Source of the DNA: Flavobacteriaceae bacterium | Lineage (GTDB): Bacteria > Bacteroidota > Bacteroidia > Flavobacteriales > Flavobacteriaceae | Direction of reading: 5' to 3' | Assembly: GCA_023558315.1 (NCBI GenBank) | Contig: JAMJVX010000045.1 | Coordinates: forward strand, 45,001-106,733 | DNA: 61,733 nt | Shown: piece after piece, positions 11,336 to 21,851 of the stretch | Position numbering within the stretch: the first letter of the stretch is position 1 | How the letters are laid out: the number at the start of each line of letters is the position of its first letter | The notes under the pieces: model-generated | The model's database searches: none | Seen by the model: only the letters and a program-made list of their open reading frames with translations | What the model was told of the DNA's origin: nothing | Translations under genes and position numbers: made by a program

Positions 11336-12205
11336 ATGTTTTTAGTTGTTGATAGTGGTTCATCCAAAACTGATTGGATTGCAATAAATAAAAAAGGAGA
11401 TACGCTTTTTTCCACTCAAACTTTAGGGTTAAATCCACAAGTACTCTCAAGCGTTATTCTAAAAGAACGAATAATGAATAATTTCGAATTATCTCAAAAT
11501 AGAAACGAAGTAGAAAAACTCTACTTCTATGGAGCGAGTTGTGGTATCAAAACGCCTAGAGATAGAATCACTAAAGTGTTTAATGAAATATTTAGCAAAA
11601 GTGAAATTAACGTAAAAGAAGACACTTATGCGGCAGTATATGCATCTGTTAATCTTGGAGACCCTGGCATCGTTTGTATTTTAGGTACAGGTTCTAATTG
11701 TTCTTATTACGATGGTAAAAATGTAGAGCAAAAAATAATGTCTTTAGGATATATTTTGATGGATGAAGCAAGCGGAAACTTCTATGGGAAACAATTGATT
11801 AGAAGTTATTACTTTAATGAGCTACCTAATCAACTAAGAGAAAAATTCGAAAAACAGTTTGTTTTAGATGCTGATACTATCAAAGAAAATTTATATAGGA
11901 AAGAAAATCCCAATGCTTATTTAGCGACTTTTGCCAAATTTTTAATCGAAAATAAAGACGATTCACATGTTTCTGAAATTATACACGATGGTTTGGATAG
12001 ATTTATTAAGCATCAAATTTTACAATTTAAAAACTGTAAAGAAATCCCAATCCATTTTGTAGGTTCAATTTCATATTTCTTAAAAGATGAAATTAAAGAG
12101 GCTTTAAGTAGATACAATTTGAAAATTGGAAATGTTGTTAGAAGACCTATTGATGGACTCGTGTCTTACCACAAAAATTTATTAGATATTAGCTATACTC
12201 CTTAG
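11336..12205 (+). CDS. BadF/BadG/BcrA/BcrD-type ATPase, probable N-acetylglucosamine kinase
   Basis: 289-residue member of the actin-like (ASKHA) ATPase superfamily. The phosphate-1 motif is VDSGSSKTDW at residues 4-13, and the phosphate-2 motif is GIVCILGTGSNCSYYD. Homologues next to gap in flavobacteria are annotated as N-acetylglucosamine or glucosamine kinases. The sugar specificity here is inference. It starts 2 bp after gap. The gene converges on carA, with 92 bp between them that holds no convincing terminator hairpin. Confidence 0.8.
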   Translation: MFLVVDSGSSKTDWIAINKKGDTLFSTQTLGLNPQVLSSVILKERIMNNFELSQNRNEVEKLYFYGASCGIKTPRDRITKVFNEIFSKSEINVKEDTYAAVYASVNLGDPGIVCILGTGSNCSYYDGKNVEQKIMSLGYILMDEASGNFYGKQLIRSYYFNELPNQLREKFEKQFVLDADTIKENLYRKENPNAYLATFAKFLIENKDDSHVSEIIHDGLDRFIKHQILQFKNCKEIPIHFVGSISYFLKDEIKEALSRYNLKIGNVVRRPIDGLVSYHKNLLDISYTP

Positions 12206-12297
12206 GAATAAATAATAATTTTAACTTTGTTTTTATAGAAATAGTATAAATTAAAAATAAAAACTTGGGTAATATCCCTCTTTATATTCTTTGATTA

Positions 12298-13401
12298 CTA
12301 TTTACCTTCCTTTATTTTAGAAAGGAACAAATCAAATAAGTATTTAGAGTCATTAGGACCTGGACTCGCTTCAGGGTGATATTGTACAGAAAATACAGGA
12401 GCATCTTTTAGCTCTAAACCTGCTACAGTGTTATCGTTTATATGTGAGTGGGTTATCTTTATATTACTTGTTTTAGCTAAACTATTCTCTTCCACAGCAA
12501 ATCCATGATTTTGAGAGGTTATTTCCGCCAAATCAGTGCTAATTCTCTTTATAGGGTGATTGACACCTCTATGTCCATGGTGCATTTTGTAGGTTTTCAA
12601 TCCACAAGCTAGTGCAATAACTTGATGGCCTAAACAAATACCAAATAAAGGCGCTTTTTGTTCTATTATTTTTTGAACAGTTTTTATTACTTCAGATAAA
12701 GTTTGAGGGTCACCAGGGCCGTTTGATATAAAATATCCATCTGGATTCCAAGAACTTATTTCTTCAAAAGAAGTATTATGTGGATACACCTTGATATAAA
12801 CATCTCTTTCAGCAATATTTTTAAGAATGTTTTCCTTAACACCTAAATCAATAACTGCAACTTTATATTTTGAGGATTCATCCCCATAAAAATACGGCTT
12901 TGATGTTGATACTTTAGAGGCTAACTCTAAACCTTCCATAGAATTTTTCTCAGCGAGTTTTTGTTTAATCTCTTCTAATTTATCTATTTCTGTTGAGATA
13001 GCAACATTCATTACGCCTTTGGTTCGTATATAGCTAACTAATGCACGTGTATCGACATTAGAGACTATTACTTTTTGTTGTTCTTCAAAATGTTTTTTAA
13101 TAGATTGAGTTGCCAAAGGTCTAGAATAATATTCGCTAATATTTCTACAAATAAGGCCTGAAATTTTGATATTTTTTGATTGATTCTCTTTATCAAAAAT
13201 TCCATAATTGCCAATATGAGCATTTGTCATAACAATTATTTGTTCAAAATAAGAGGGGTCTGAAAATGTTTCTTGATAACCAGTCATGGCTGTATTAAAA
13301 CATATTTCACCGTAAGCTGTGCCTTCTATACCATGAGATTTTCCATAAAAAATAACCCCGTCTTGTAATAATACAAACGCTTTATTTTTTTTGGTATACA
13401 T
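12298..13401 (-). CDS. carA: Carbamoyl-phosphate synthase small subunit
   Basis: Glutamine-hydrolysing subunit of carbamoyl-phosphate synthase, feeding pyrimidine and arginine synthesis. It has 367 residues: the N-terminal CPSase domain, then a class I amidotransferase domain with the nucleophile C256 in FGICLGHQ and the catalytic pair H342 and E344 in YHPEASPGP. It follows rplQ by 60 bp, the largest gap in the ribosomal supercluster. This is its usual position in flavobacteria, but the carB gene and eno, often nearby, are not in the window. Confidence 0.97.
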   Translation of the reverse strand: MYTKKNKAFVLLQDGVIFYGKSHGIEGTAYGEICFNTAMTGYQETFSDPSYFEQIIVMTNAHIGNYGIFDKENQSKNIKISGLICRNISEYYSRPLATQSIKKHFEEQQKVIVSNVDTRALVSYIRTKGVMNVAISTEIDKLEEIKQKLAEKNSMEGLELASKVSTSKPYFYGDESSKYKVAVIDLGVKENILKNIAERDVYIKVYPHNTSFEEISSWNPDGYFISNGPGDPQTLSEVIKTVQKIIEQKAPLFGICLGHQVIALACGLKTYKMHHGHRGVNHPIKRISTDLAEITSQNHGFAVEENSLAKTSNIKITHSHINDNTVAGLELKDAPVFSVQYHPEASPGPNDSKYLFDLFLSKIKEGK

Positions 13402-13461
13402 GTTTATATTGATAAATATCAGATAAAAAGAAGTGTTAAAATAAAGAAAGGACTACTAATA

Positions 13462-14055
13462 TTAATTATCAGTTGTTTCAGTATTATCGTCTTTCTTTTT
13501 TTCTTCTTGTTTAGAATCTTTTATATTATTATCTCCTTTCTCCTTTTCTGAAGCTGGCGATGTACTCTCTTTATCTGTACTAGAACTTTCCGTAGATGCA
13601 GTAACTTCTATTTCATTTGTAGTATTCTCTTCTACATTTGATTTTTTCTTCCCTCCTCTTCGTCTAGTCTTTTTCTTTTCTGATTTTTGATAAATAGTAT
13701 TGTAATCAACAAGTTCTATCATAGCCATCTCTGCATTATCTCCCAATCTATTTCCTGTTCGAATAATTCTTGTATACCCGCCCGGTCTATCACCTATTTT
13801 TGTTGCAACATCTCTAAAAAGTTCATTCACAGCATTTTTATCTCTTAGTTTACTAAAAACAATCCTACGACTATGTGTACTGTCATTTTTAGACTTTGTA
13901 ATTAAAGGCTCTACAAACATTTTTAATGCTCTAGCTTTAGTATGAGTAGTATTTATTCTTTTATGCTCGATTAAAGAGGATGCCATATTAGCTAGCATAG
14001 ACTTTCTATGAGCACTTTTTCTACCTAAATGTAATAATTTCTTTCTATGTCTCAT
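13462..14055 (-). CDS. rplQ: 50S ribosomal protein L17 with long charged tail
   Basis: L17 of the large subunit. The N-terminal part ([20 protein letters not shown] onward, to about residue 120) is the standard domain. The remaining 75 or so residues form a low-complexity tail with a Lys/Arg patch ([13 protein letters not shown]) followed by a Ser/Thr/Glu/Lys-rich stretch. Tails of this kind are seen in other Bacteroidota L17 proteins and are probably disordered. It starts 5 bp after rpoA. Confidence 0.96.
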   Translation of the reverse strand: MRHRKKLLHLGRKSAHRKSMLANMASSLIEHKRINTTHTKARALKMFVEPLITKSKNDSTHSRRIVFSKLRDKNAVNELFRDVATKIGDRPGGYTRIIRTGNRLGDNAEMAMIELVDYNTIYQKSEKKKTRRRGGKKKSNVEENTTNEIEVTASTESSSTDKESTSPASEKEKGDNNIKDSKQEEKKKDDNTETTDN

Positions 14056-14060
14056 AACAC

Positions 14061-15050
14061 TTATTCTTTATCTAATTTATACTTTGAAAGATCCATTCCA
14101 AATTCAAGATCTTTTGAGGCTATTACCTCTTCTAATTCAAGCATCGATTTTTTTCCGAAATTTCTAAACTTCATAAGGTCTACCTTGCTATATGATACAA
14201 GTTCACCTAATGTTTCTATTTCAGCTGCTTTCAGACAATTCAATGCTCTAACTGATAAATCCATATCAACTAGTTTTTTCTTTAAAAGCTGACGCATATG
14301 CAGAGATTCTTCATCATAAACATCAACCCCAGAAATACTCTCTTCTAATTTTATTCGCTCATCTGAGAATAAAAAGAAATGATGAATTAATATTTTTGCA
14401 ACTTCTGTTAACGCATCTTTTGGGTAAATTGAACCATCAGTTTGGATATCAATAATAAGCTTTTCATAATCTGTTTTTTGCCCAACTCTGAAGTTCTCTA
14501 CATTATATTTTACATTTTTAATAGGTGTAAAAATTGAATCTACAGCAATTGTTCCTATAGAATCTTTTGAACTTTTATTATCTTCAGCGGGAACATATCC
14601 TCTTCCTTTTTCAATTACTAATTCTATATTAAGCTTTACATTTTTTTCTAAATTACAAATTACCAAATCTGTATTAAGTACTTGAAATGCAGAAGTAAAC
14701 CCTTGAATATCTCCAGCTTTAAAAACCTTTTGAGAGCTAATTGAAATATTTACTTTTTCTTCTTTGACGTCTTCAATTTGACATTTAAATCTAACTTGTT
14801 TTAAATTTAAAATTATTTCAGTAACATCTTCTAATACGCCTTTTATAGTTGAAAATTCATGCTGAATATTCTCTATCTTGACAGATGTAATAGCATATCC
14901 TTCTAATGATGATAATGCCACTCTTCTAATTGCGTTCCCAATAGTTAATCCATAACCAGGCTCTAAAGGATGGAACTCAAAAACTCCATGATCCTCAGAG
15001 GAATTTACCATTATTACTTTATTTGGTTTTTGAAAATTTAATATTGCCAT
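14061..15050 (-). CDS. rpoA: RNA polymerase alpha subunit
   Basis: 329 residues. The N-terminal assembly domain includes [17 protein letters not shown], and the C-terminal helix-hairpin domain includes [16 protein letters not shown] and [11 protein letters not shown]. It lies in the conserved order rpsM-rpsK-rpsD-rpoA-rplQ, with 15 bp to rpsD and 5 bp to rplQ. Confidence 0.98.
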   Translation of the reverse strand: MAILNFQKPNKVIMVNSSEDHGVFEFHPLEPGYGLTIGNAIRRVALSSLEGYAITSVKIENIQHEFSTIKGVLEDVTEIILNLKQVRFKCQIEDVKEEKVNISISSQKVFKAGDIQGFTSAFQVLNTDLVICNLEKNVKLNIELVIEKGRGYVPAEDNKSSKDSIGTIAVDSIFTPIKNVKYNVENFRVGQKTDYEKLIIDIQTDGSIYPKDALTEVAKILIHHFFLFSDERIKLEESISGVDVYDEESLHMRQLLKKKLVDMDLSVRALNCLKAAEIETLGELVSYSKVDLMKFRNFGKKSMLELEEVIASKDLEFGMDLSKYKLDKE

Positions 15051-15065
15051 TTTAATTATTTATTT

Positions 15066-15671
15066 TTATTTAGAATATAATTCAACTATTAACTGTTCTT
15101 TGATGTTTTCAGGAATATTATCTCTTTCAGGGATGCTCACAAAAGTTCCTTCTTTCTTTTCTGAGTTCCAACTTAACCAATCATATACCTTTCTATTTAT
15201 AGATAAAGAATCAACAATAGCTATTAAATTTTTAGATTTTTCTCTTACTCCAACAATGTCTCCAGGTTTTACCCCATATGAAGGAATATTAACTAAATTG
15301 TTATTTACGGTAATATGTCTATGAGAAACTAATTGTCTCGCAGCGCTTCGGGTTGGAGCTATTCCTAAACGATATACAACGTTATCTAATCTAGATTCGC
15401 ACATTTGAATTAACACCTCCCCTGTGATACCTTTACTTCTACTTGCTTTTTCAAAAATATTTCTGAACTGTTTTTCAAGTATTCCATAAGTGTACTTTGC
15501 TTTTTGCTTTTCTAATAATTGTATAGAATATTCTGATTTTTTTCCTGCTCTTCTAGTGTTTCCATGTTGACCAGGAGGGTATTTCTTTTTTTCAAAATAT
15601 TTATCATCGCCATAAATAGGCTCACCTAATTTTCTTGAAATTTTAGTTTTTGGTCCAATATATCTTGCCAT
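15066..15671 (-). CDS. rpsD: 30S ribosomal protein S4
   Basis: 201 residues from the ATG at 15671. A longer frame to 15722 exists, but it would run into rpsK (which ends at 15688), and the conserved family N-terminus [18 protein letters not shown] begins at 15671, so that start is chosen. The S4 RNA-binding domain is visible around residues 90-150 ([12 protein letters not shown]). S4 is a primary binder of 16S rRNA. Confidence 0.97.
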   Translation of the reverse strand: MARYIGPKTKISRKLGEPIYGDDKYFEKKKYPPGQHGNTRRAGKKSEYSIQLLEKQKAKYTYGILEKQFRNIFEKASRSKGITGEVLIQMCESRLDNVVYRLGIAPTRSAARQLVSHRHITVNNNLVNIPSYGVKPGDIVGVREKSKNLIAIVDSLSINRKVYDWLSWNSEKKEGTFVSIPERDNIPENIKEQLIVELYSK

Positions 15672-15687
15672 TGTTATTATTATTTTT

Positions 15688-16089
15688 TTATACTCTTCTT
15701 CTTTTTGGAGGTCTACATCCATTATGCGGTAATGGAGTTACATCTATAATTTCCAATACCTCTATACCGTTATTATGTAAGGTTCTAATCGCAGATTCTC
15801 TTCCGTTTCCAGGACCTTTAACATAGACTTTCACTCTTCTCATACCTAGCTCATGTCCTTTTTTTGCAGCATCCTCTGCTGCAACTTGAGCTGCGTAAGG
15901 AGTGTTCTTTTTTGACCCCTTAAATCCCATCTTTCCAGCGGAAGACCAAGAGACTACTTCTCCTTTTCTATTAGTTAGTGATATTATAATATTATTAAAA
16001 GAAGCTTGTATATGTGCTTCTCCAATACTATCTACTACTACTTTAAGTTTTTTTACACTTTTACCTGATTTGTTAGATACTTTAGCCAT
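15688..16089 (-). CDS. rpsK: 30S ribosomal protein S11
   Basis: 133 residues with the diagnostic [15 protein letters not shown] segment, a [11 protein letters not shown] motif and the C-terminal [18 protein letters not shown]. It sits 8 bp after rpsM and 16 bp before rpsD. Confidence 0.98.
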   Translation of the reverse strand: MAKVSNKSGKSVKKLKVVVDSIGEAHIQASFNNIIISLTNRKGEVVSWSSAGKMGFKGSKKNTPYAAQVAAEDAAKKGHELGMRRVKVYVKGPGNGRESAIRTLHNNGIEVLEIIDVTPLPHNGCRPPKRRRV

Positions 16090-16097
16090 AGATATTA

Positions 16098-16472
16098 TTA
16101 TTTAGTTGCTTTTTTCTTATTAGCCACAGTTTTTCTTTTTCCTTTTCTTGTTCTAGAGTTGTTTTTAGTTCGCTGCCCTCTTAATGGAAGACCAGATCTA
16201 TGTCTAATCCCTCTATAACAACCTATATCCATTAAGCGTTTTATATTTATTTGTACTTCTGCTCTTAATTCTCCTTCAACTTTAAATAAGTTTATTGCTG
16301 AACGAATAGCAGCTATTTCTTTATCGTTCCAATCAACACTTTTTTTATTTTCATCAATTTTAGCTTCTTGAAGTATTTTTTTTGCTCTACTCCTACCAAT
16401 CCCATATATATAGGTAAGTGCTATAATGCCTCTTTTATTTTTAGGAAGATCTATCCCTGAAATTCTTGCCAT
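16098..16472 (-). CDS. rpsM: 30S ribosomal protein S13
   Basis: 124 residues beginning [15 protein letters not shown], with the helix-two-turn-helix region and the C-terminal [19 protein letters not shown]-like tail. It contacts 16S rRNA in the head of the small subunit and the P-site tRNA. It starts 3 bp after rpmJ. Confidence 0.98.
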   Translation of the reverse strand: MARISGIDLPKNKRGIIALTYIYGIGRSRAKKILQEAKIDENKKSVDWNDKEIAAIRSAINLFKVEGELRAEVQINIKRLMDIGCYRGIRHRSGLPLRGQRTKNNSRTRKGKRKTVANKKKATK

Positions 16473-16475
16473 AGT

Positions 16476-16592
16476 TTATCCTTGTTTTTGTTTAAATCTT
16501 GGTTTTAGTTTATTTATTATATAAATACGTCCTTTTCTTCTCACCATTATACATTCTTGGCTTCTTTTTTTTACTGATGCTCTTGTTTTCAT
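16476..16592 (-). CDS. rpmJ: 50S ribosomal protein L36
   Basis: Small gene read directly from the sequence: 38 residues, beginning [14 protein letters not shown] and ending [10 protein letters not shown]. The length and pattern are those of L36. Only one cysteine is present, so this is the zinc-free (C-minus) form. It lies 3 bp after infA and 3 bp before rpsM, its normal place between infA and rpsM. Confidence 0.96.
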   Translation of the reverse strand: MKTRASVKKRSQECIMVRRKGRIYIINKLKPRFKQKQG

Positions 16593-16595
16593 ATT

Positions 16596-16811
16596 TTAAA
16601 ATCTATATGTAATTCTTGCTTTTGTCAAATCGTAGGGGCTCATTTCTAATTTCACTTTGTCTCCAGGTATTAATTTTATATAATGCATTCTCATCTTTCC
16701 AGAGATATGAGCCGTTACAACATGTCCGTTTTCTAGTTCAACCCTAAACATAGCATTTGATAATCCTTCAATAATTACCCCTTCCTGTTCAATTGCTTCT
16801 TGTTTAGCCAT
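16596..16811 (-). CDS. infA: Translation initiation factor IF-1
   Basis: 71-residue OB-fold protein with [38 protein letters not shown] and [12 protein letters not shown], all IF-1 signatures. It follows secY with no intervening base and precedes rpmJ by 3 bp. Confidence 0.98.
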   Translation of the reverse strand: MAKQEAIEQEGVIIEGLSNAMFRVELENGHVVTAHISGKMRMHYIKLIPGDKVKLEMSPYDLTKARITYRF

Positions 16812-18164
16812 TTATGATATATTTTTTCTGTTTTTACCTGTTTTCATTAAACTATCATAATGTCTATTTAACAAATATGAATTAATTTGCTGAATAGTAT
16901 CAATAGCTACACCAACCATAATTAATAGTGAAGTTCCTCCATAAAACAATGCCCATCCTTGTTGAATCCCCATTAACTTTACTACAATAGCAGGAAAAAC
17001 TGCTAATAATGCTAAAAATATCGCTCCAGGGAATGTAATTAAAGACATTATTTTATCTAAAAAATCACCTGTCTCTTTACCTGGTCTAATCCCAAGAACA
17101 AATCCCCCACTTTTTTTCAAATCATCAGATATTTTATTTGTTGGTACTGTGATTGCTGTATAAAAATAAGTAAATATGATTATCAGCATTCCAAATAATA
17201 CATTATACCATAAACCAAAAATATCAGAGAAATTTGCTTGTAACCAAGTTCCAATATTACTATCTCCAAAAAGTCTTCCTAAGTATGGAGGTGCAAACAT
17301 TAGAGCTTGAGCAAATATTATAGGCATTACTCCAGAAGAGTTTAATCTTAAAGGTATATATTGTCTAGATCCAAAAGCATTGTTTTCATTTACACCACCT
17401 ACCGTACCACGCCTTGCATATTGCACAGGAACTTGTCTGACTGCTAAAGTCAACATAATACTTAACATTATAATAACTACCCATAACACTAATTCAATGA
17501 CAATTAACATTACTCCTCCCGTATTTTCTGATACTCTAGAGATATATTCTTGCATGAATGATAAAGGTAAATTTGCTATAATTCCTACTGTAATAAGTAA
17601 TGAAATTCCATTTCCAACACCTTTATCCGTTATTTTTTCTCCAAGCCACATTGCAAAAATGGTTCCTGTAACTAATATAATTACTGAAGAAGTCATAAAC
17701 AATGGACTTTTTCCTAATATAAAAGCACTATCTGGAACACCCAGTGCACTTAAACCATATAAGTATGCAGGAGATTGTACCACACAAATCAAAATAGTCA
17801 ACCATCTTGTAATCTGATTGATTTTTTTTCTTCCACTTTCTCCCTCTTTTTGCAATTTTTGAAAATAAGGAATTGCAATTCCCATTAACTGAACTACAAT
17901 AGACGCTGAGATATAAGGCATAATTCCTAATGCGAAGATTGAGGCATTTGCAAAAGCCCCACCAGTGAAAGCATTTAATACTCCTAATAATCCTGCACCA
18001 CCTGCTCTATTTGACAACTCAGACAATTGTACTGAATCTATTCCAGGTAAAACTATTTGTGCACCAATTCTATAAACAACAAGTAAAAGAATAGTAGTCC
18101 CTATTCTTTTTCTTAATTCTTCAATGCTATATATATTCTTTATTATTTCAATAAATCTCTGCAT
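16812..18164 (-). CDS. secY: Protein translocase subunit SecY
   Basis: 450-residue polytopic membrane protein, the channel of the Sec translocon, with about ten hydrophobic segments. Visible signatures include GGAFANASIFALGIMPYI (plug and second helix region) and the cytoplasmic loop TVGGVNENNAFGSRQYIPL. Its ATG overlaps the rplO stop by one base (TAATG), which suggests translational coupling. infA follows immediately. Confidence 0.98.
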   Translation of the reverse strand: MQRFIEIIKNIYSIEELRKRIGTTILLLVVYRIGAQIVLPGIDSVQLSELSNRAGGAGLLGVLNAFTGGAFANASIFALGIMPYISASIVVQLMGIAIPYFQKLQKEGESGRKKINQITRWLTILICVVQSPAYLYGLSALGVPDSAFILGKSPLFMTSSVIILVTGTIFAMWLGEKITDKGVGNGISLLITVGIIANLPLSFMQEYISRVSENTGGVMLIVIELVLWVVIIMLSIMLTLAVRQVPVQYARRGTVGGVNENNAFGSRQYIPLRLNSSGVMPIIFAQALMFAPPYLGRLFGDSNIGTWLQANFSDIFGLWYNVLFGMLIIIFTYFYTAITVPTNKISDDLKKSGGFVLGIRPGKETGDFLDKIMSLITFPGAIFLALLAVFPAIVVKLMGIQQGWALFYGGTSLLIMVGVAIDTIQQINSYLLNRHYDSLMKTGKNRKNIS

Positions 18165-18616
18165 TATTTAATGATATTTACCTCTCCTCCTTTAGATTCT
18201 ATAATTTCTTTAGCTTTTTTTGAAAACTTATGTACAGAAACCTTGATTGAAGATTTCAATTCACCGTTTCCTAAAACTTTAACTAAGTCTTTTTTTCTAA
18301 TCAAATTTAATTTTAATAAAACTTCTAAATCTAGAGTTTCTTTAATCTTTTTAGTATCGATTAGTTTTTGAATAGTATCTAAATTAATGACTTGATATTC
18401 TTTTCTATTAATATTAGTAAACCCAAATTTAGGAACACGTCTTTGTAATGGCATTTGTCCTCCCTCGAATCCTATTTTTTTAGAATATCCAGATCTAGAT
18501 TTTGCTCCATTATGACCTCTTGTAGAAGTACCTCCTCTTCCTGAGCCTTGCCCTCTTCCGAGTCTTTTATTATTTTTTACAGATCCTTTTGCTGGGGTTA
18601 AATTACTTAAATTCAT
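18164..18616 (-). CDS. rplO: 50S ribosomal protein L15
   Basis: 150 residues with the glycine/arginine-rich N-terminus (LGRGQGSGRGGTSTRGHNG) and the FEGGQMPLQRRVPKFGF motif. The stop overlaps the secY start by one base. It starts 5 bp after rpmD. Confidence 0.98.
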   Translation of the reverse strand: MNLSNLTPAKGSVKNNKRLGRGQGSGRGGTSTRGHNGAKSRSGYSKKIGFEGGQMPLQRRVPKFGFTNINRKEYQVINLDTIQKLIDTKKIKETLDLEVLLKLNLIRKKDLVKVLGNGELKSSIKVSVHKFSKKAKEIIESKGGEVNIIK

Positions 18617-18621
18617 AATTG

Positions 18622-18801
18622 TTATATTTTTTCAAATGATACTAAGTGCTTTACTGTATTAACCATTCCCATAACGGACTTATTATCTGGAAGGATTACT
18701 GTTTGACCTCTTTTCTTTAAACCTAAAGCAATCAAAGTTAATTTTTGATTTTTTAATCTATTTATAGAACTTTTAACTTGTTGTACTTTTATTTTTGACA
18801 T
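18622..18801 (-). CDS. rpmD: 50S ribosomal protein L30
   Basis: Short gene read directly from the sequence: 59 residues, beginning MSKIKVQQVKSSINR and continuing LIALGLKKRGQTV with a final NTVKHLVSFEKI. This is the L30 pattern. It occupies the expected slot between rpsE (9 bp upstream) and rplO (5 bp downstream). Confidence 0.96.
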   Translation of the reverse strand: MSKIKVQQVKSSINRLKNQKLTLIALGLKKRGQTVILPDNKSVMGMVNTVKHLVSFEKI

Positions 18802-18810
18802 AATATAATA

Positions 18811-19335
18811 TTATCCATTAAAAACTTTATCTAAACTAATTCCTCTCTCTTTGGCAATCACTAAAGGACTTCTCAATTGTAACAATGCGTCTATTGTTGC
18901 TTTTACAATATTATGCGAATTAGAAGAACCTTGTGATTTTGAGAGTACATTTTGAATACCAACTGCTTCCATCACTGCTCTTACTGGACCTCCAGCAATT
19001 ACTCCTGTACCTTCAGAGGCAGGTTTAAGATATACCTTAGACCCTCCATATTTTCCTTTTTGCTCATGTGGTAAAGTATCTTTATATATTTGTATTCTAA
19101 TTAATTTCTTTTTCGCATTTTCTACGGCTTTTGAAATTGCTCCAGTTACTTCTTTAGATTTACCAGAGCCCCAACCTAATACTCCATTTTCATCACCTAC
19201 TACCACCATCGCTGAAAAGCCAAAAGTTCTTCCTCCTTTTGTAACTTTAGTAACCCTTCGTACTGATATTAATCTGTCTTTAAGTTCAAGACCTGCAGGT
19301 TTTACTATTTCAACATTTTTATAATTATTATACAT
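18811..19335 (-). CDS. rpsE: 30S ribosomal protein S5
   Basis: 174 residues. The double-stranded RNA-binding-like N-terminal domain has [21 protein letters not shown], followed by [10 protein letters not shown] and the C-terminal domain with [18 protein letters not shown]. It starts 5 bp after rplR. Confidence 0.98.
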   Translation of the reverse strand: MYNNYKNVEIVKPAGLELKDRLISVRRVTKVTKGGRTFGFSAMVVVGDENGVLGWGSGKSKEVTGAISKAVENAKKKLIRIQIYKDTLPHEQKGKYGGSKVYLKPASEGTGVIAGGPVRAVMEAVGIQNVLSKSQGSSNSHNIVKATIDALLQLRSPLVIAKERGISLDKVFNG

Positions 19336-19340
19336 ATTTA

Positions 19341-19691
19341 TTAAAATTTTAATCCTTGTTTTCTTGCTCCATCTGCTAGAGCTTTAACTCTTCCGTGATA
19401 TAAATACCCGCCTCTATCAAATTTAATCTCCTTAATTCCTTTATCCATAGCCTTTTCAGCAATTTTTTTACCTACAACGGAAGCTCTTTCTGTTTTATTT
19501 CCATCCTTAATATCTTTGTCCATGGATGAAGCTGCTACAAATGTTTTTCCTGTAGTATCATCAATCAATTGAGCATAAATTTCTTTATTACTTCTATATA
19601 CAGACAGACGTGGTTTTGTTGGTATCCCTGATATAATACTTCTAATTCTTTTACGAATTTTATTTCTTCTATTTACTTTTTGTGATGCCAT
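19341..19691 (-). CDS. rplR: 50S ribosomal protein L18
   Basis: 116 residues including [18 protein letters not shown] and the C-terminal [21 protein letters not shown]18 binds 5S rRNA. It lies 9 bp after rplF and 5 bp before rpsE. Confidence 0.98.
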   Translation of the reverse strand: MASQKVNRRNKIRKRIRSIISGIPTKPRLSVYRSNKEIYAQLIDDTTGKTFVAASSMDKDIKDGNKTERASVVGKKIAEKAMDKGIKEIKFDRGGYLYHGRVKALADGARKQGLKF

Positions 19692-19700
19692 ATCTAATTA

Positions 19701-20243
19701 TTATGCTGATTTACCTGCTTTTCTTCTAATTTGTTCATTTACAAATTTAACCCCTTTTCCTTTATATGGCTCTGGCTTTCTAAAGGATCTAATTTTAGCA
19801 GCTACATGTCCGACTAACTGCTTATCATTTGATGATAATTTAATAATAGGGTTTTTTCCTTTTTCTGTTTGTGTTTCAACTTTTACCTCTGGAACTACAT
19901 CAAAAACAATATTATGCGAAAACCCTAAAGCCAATTCTAACTTTTGCCCTTGATTACTCGCTCTATATCCTACTCCCACTAATTCAAGTTCTTTAGTAAA
20001 ACCTTTACTTACTCCTTCAACCATGTTATATACTAAACTTCTGTACAAACCATGTTTTGCTTTATGATCTTTTTTATCAGAAGGTCTAGATACCGTTAAT
20101 ATATTGTCTTTTAATTCAAAAGAAATACTATCGTAAGTTTGTTTAAGTTCTCCTAATTTACCTTTGACTGTAATAGTATCTTTTTGGATATCTATTTCTA
20201 CGTTTTCTGGTATTTCTATGGGTTTGTTACCTATTCTTGACAT
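19701..20243 (-). CDS. rplF: 50S ribosomal protein L6
   Basis: 180 residues, starting MSRIGNKPIEIPENVEI and ending in the PEPYKGKGVKF region typical of bacterial L6. The 37-bp gap from rpsH is the widest within the spc part of the cluster, but I see no promoter box in it. Confidence 0.98.
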   Translation of the reverse strand: MSRIGNKPIEIPENVEIDIQKDTITVKGKLGELKQTYDSISFELKDNILTVSRPSDKKDHKAKHGLYRSLVYNMVEGVSKGFTKELELVGVGYRASNQGQKLELALGFSHNIVFDVVPEVKVETQTEKGKNPIIKLSSNDKQLVGHVAAKIRSFRKPEPYKGKGVKFVNEQIRRKAGKSA

Positions 20244-20280
20244 TTCTATTTTTTTAAATCTATTTTATACGCTTATAATA

Positions 20281-20682
20281 TTAATATACATAGCATATTA
20301 TTTCACCTCCTAAGTTTTCTTGTTTTGCTTTTTTAGCAGTCATTACGCCTTTAGAAGTAGAGATAATTGCTAAACCCAATCCATTTAACACTCTAGGCAA
20401 ATCGACACAACTAGAATATTTTCTTAGACCTGGTTTACTTACTCTAATTATTTTTTTAATTACTGGGTTTTTCATATACCCATGATATTTTAAAGCTATC
20501 TTAATATTATCTTGATTTGATTCCGTTTCCTCAAATTTATAATTTAAAATATATCCTTGATCTAAAAGTATTTTAGTGATTTGTTTTTTAATATTAGATG
20601 CAGGGATATCTACAACTTTGTGTCCTGCTTTACTAGCATTTCTAATTCTAGTTAAATAATCAGCGATAGGATCTGTATACAT
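20281..20682 (-). CDS. rpsH: 30S ribosomal protein S8
   Basis: 133 residues beginning MYTDPIADYLTRIRNA, with the conserved C-terminal GLGLAIISTSKGVMTAKKA. In E. coli S8 is the spc operon repressor. I did not find a matching mRNA structure here, so no regulatory claim is made. Confidence 0.98.
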   Translation of the reverse strand: MYTDPIADYLTRIRNASKAGHKVVDIPASNIKKQITKILLDQGYILNYKFEETESNQDNIKIALKYHGYMKNPVIKKIIRVSKPGLRKYSSCVDLPRVLNGLGLAIISTSKGVMTAKKAKQENLGGEIICYVY

Positions 20683-20701
20683 AATTCTTACTAAATTTAT
20701 T

Positions 20702-20971
20702 TTACCAACTTGCTTTAGTTACTCCAGGAATTAAACCCTTGTTAGCCATTTCTCTAAATGTTACCCTAGAAATTCCAAATTGACGCATATATCCCTTTGG
20801 ACGTCCTGTGATTTTACATCTGTTATGCATTCTAACAGGGGATGCATTTCTAGGCAATTTTTGTAAAGCTTCGTAATCTTTATTTTCTTTTAACTGTTTT
20901 CTTTTAGCTTCATACTTAGCTACCATTTTTGCTCGTTTCACTTCACGAGCTTTCATTGATTCTTTAGCCAT
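20702..20971 (-). CDS. rpsN: 30S ribosomal protein S14 (zinc-free form)
   Basis: 89 residues, the long form without the CxxC pairs of zinc-binding S14. The C-terminal part [20 protein letters not shown] and [17 protein letters not shown] is diagnostic. It is separated by one base from rplE and 19 bp from rpsH. Confidence 0.97.
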   Translation of the reverse strand: MAKESMKAREVKRAKMVAKYEAKRKQLKENKDYEALQKLPRNASPVRMHNRCKITGRPKGYMRQFGISRVTFREMANKGLIPGVTKASW

Positions 20972-20972
20972 C

Positions 20973-21533
20973 TTATTTTTTCTCTTTTTTAAACGGTAAT
21001 CCTAATTCACTTAATAACGCTTTTGCTTCTTTATCAGTATTTGCTGATGTTACAAAAGTGATATCCATACCTGATATTTTATTTATTTTATCTATGTTTA
21101 TTTCTGGAAAAATAATCTGTTCTTTAATTCCTAGATTATAATTTCCTCTTCTGTCAAAACCTTTATCATTAACGCCATTAAAATCTCTTACTCGTGGAAG
21201 TGACGCTGTAATTAATCTATCTAGAAATTCATACATTCTTTCCTTCCTCAAAGTTACTTTTGCTCCAATTGGCATTCCTTTTCTAAGCTTAAAATTAGCT
21301 ATATCCTTTTTAGAATAAGTTACAATTGCTTTTTGTCCAGCAATCTGAGTTAACTCGTCTACAGCATAATCTATTAGTTTTTTATCTGCTACAGCTCCCC
21401 CTACTCCTTTATTAAGGACTATTTTTTGCAAACGAGGAACCTGCATAACATTTTTATAAGAAAAAATTTCTTTTAACTTATTAGTTATGTTTGTTTTATA
21501 TTCGTTTTTAAGTCTAGGTATATATGCTTCCAT
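20973..21533 (-). CDS. rplE: 50S ribosomal protein L5
   Basis: 186 residues with [35 protein letters not shown] and [20 protein letters not shown]5 forms the central protuberance with 5S rRNA. It starts 2 bp after rplX. Confidence 0.98.
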   Translation of the reverse strand: MEAYIPRLKNEYKTNITNKLKEIFSYKNVMQVPRLQKIVLNKGVGGAVADKKLIDYAVDELTQIAGQKAIVTYSKKDIANFKLRKGMPIGAKVTLRKERMYEFLDRLITASLPRVRDFNGVNDKGFDRRGNYNLGIKEQIIFPEINIDKINKISGMDITFVTSANTDKEAKALLSELGLPFKKEKK

Positions 21534-21535
21534 AA

Positions 21536-21847
21536 TTAAATAACCTCGTTTAATTTTTTTGTATATCTTACTTTTTTATCACCTTCCATACGATATCCAA
21601 CACGAGTAGTTTCTCCTTTTGAATTCAATAGTGATAAATTACTAATGTGTATAGGTGCATTCTTTTCTATAATACCTCCTTGTGGATTCTTATTATTGGG
21701 CTTAACATGTTTTTTAACAATATTAATTCCGTCTACTATAGCTTTATTTTTTTTATATAAAACTCTTTGCACACTACCTTGCTTACCCTTGCTTGCACCT
21801 GCAATAACTTTGACCAAGTCTCCTTTTTTAATTTTAATTTTTTTCAT
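21536..21847 (-). CDS. rplX: 50S ribosomal protein L24
   Basis: 103 residues with the KOW motif ([18 protein letters not shown]) near the N-terminus and the [19 protein letters not shown] segment. It is an assembly initiator of the large subunit. It lies 4 bp after rplN. Confidence 0.98.
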   Translation of the reverse strand: MKKIKIKKGDLVKVIAGASKGKQGSVQRVLYKKNKAIVDGINIVKKHVKPNNKNPQGGIIEKNAPIHISNLSLLNSKGETTRVGYRMEGDKKVRYTKKLNEVI

Positions 21848-21851
21848 TGTC

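Noticed and set aside
12206-12297. Hairpin GGGTAATATCCC between the convergent BadF-type kinase and carA genes
   Set aside because: Only three pairs form and there is no T run, so it is not a credible terminator.
15672-15722. Longer start for rpsD
   Set aside because: It would overlap rpsK by 35 bp and add residues not found in S4; the conserved MARYIGPK start is at 15671.
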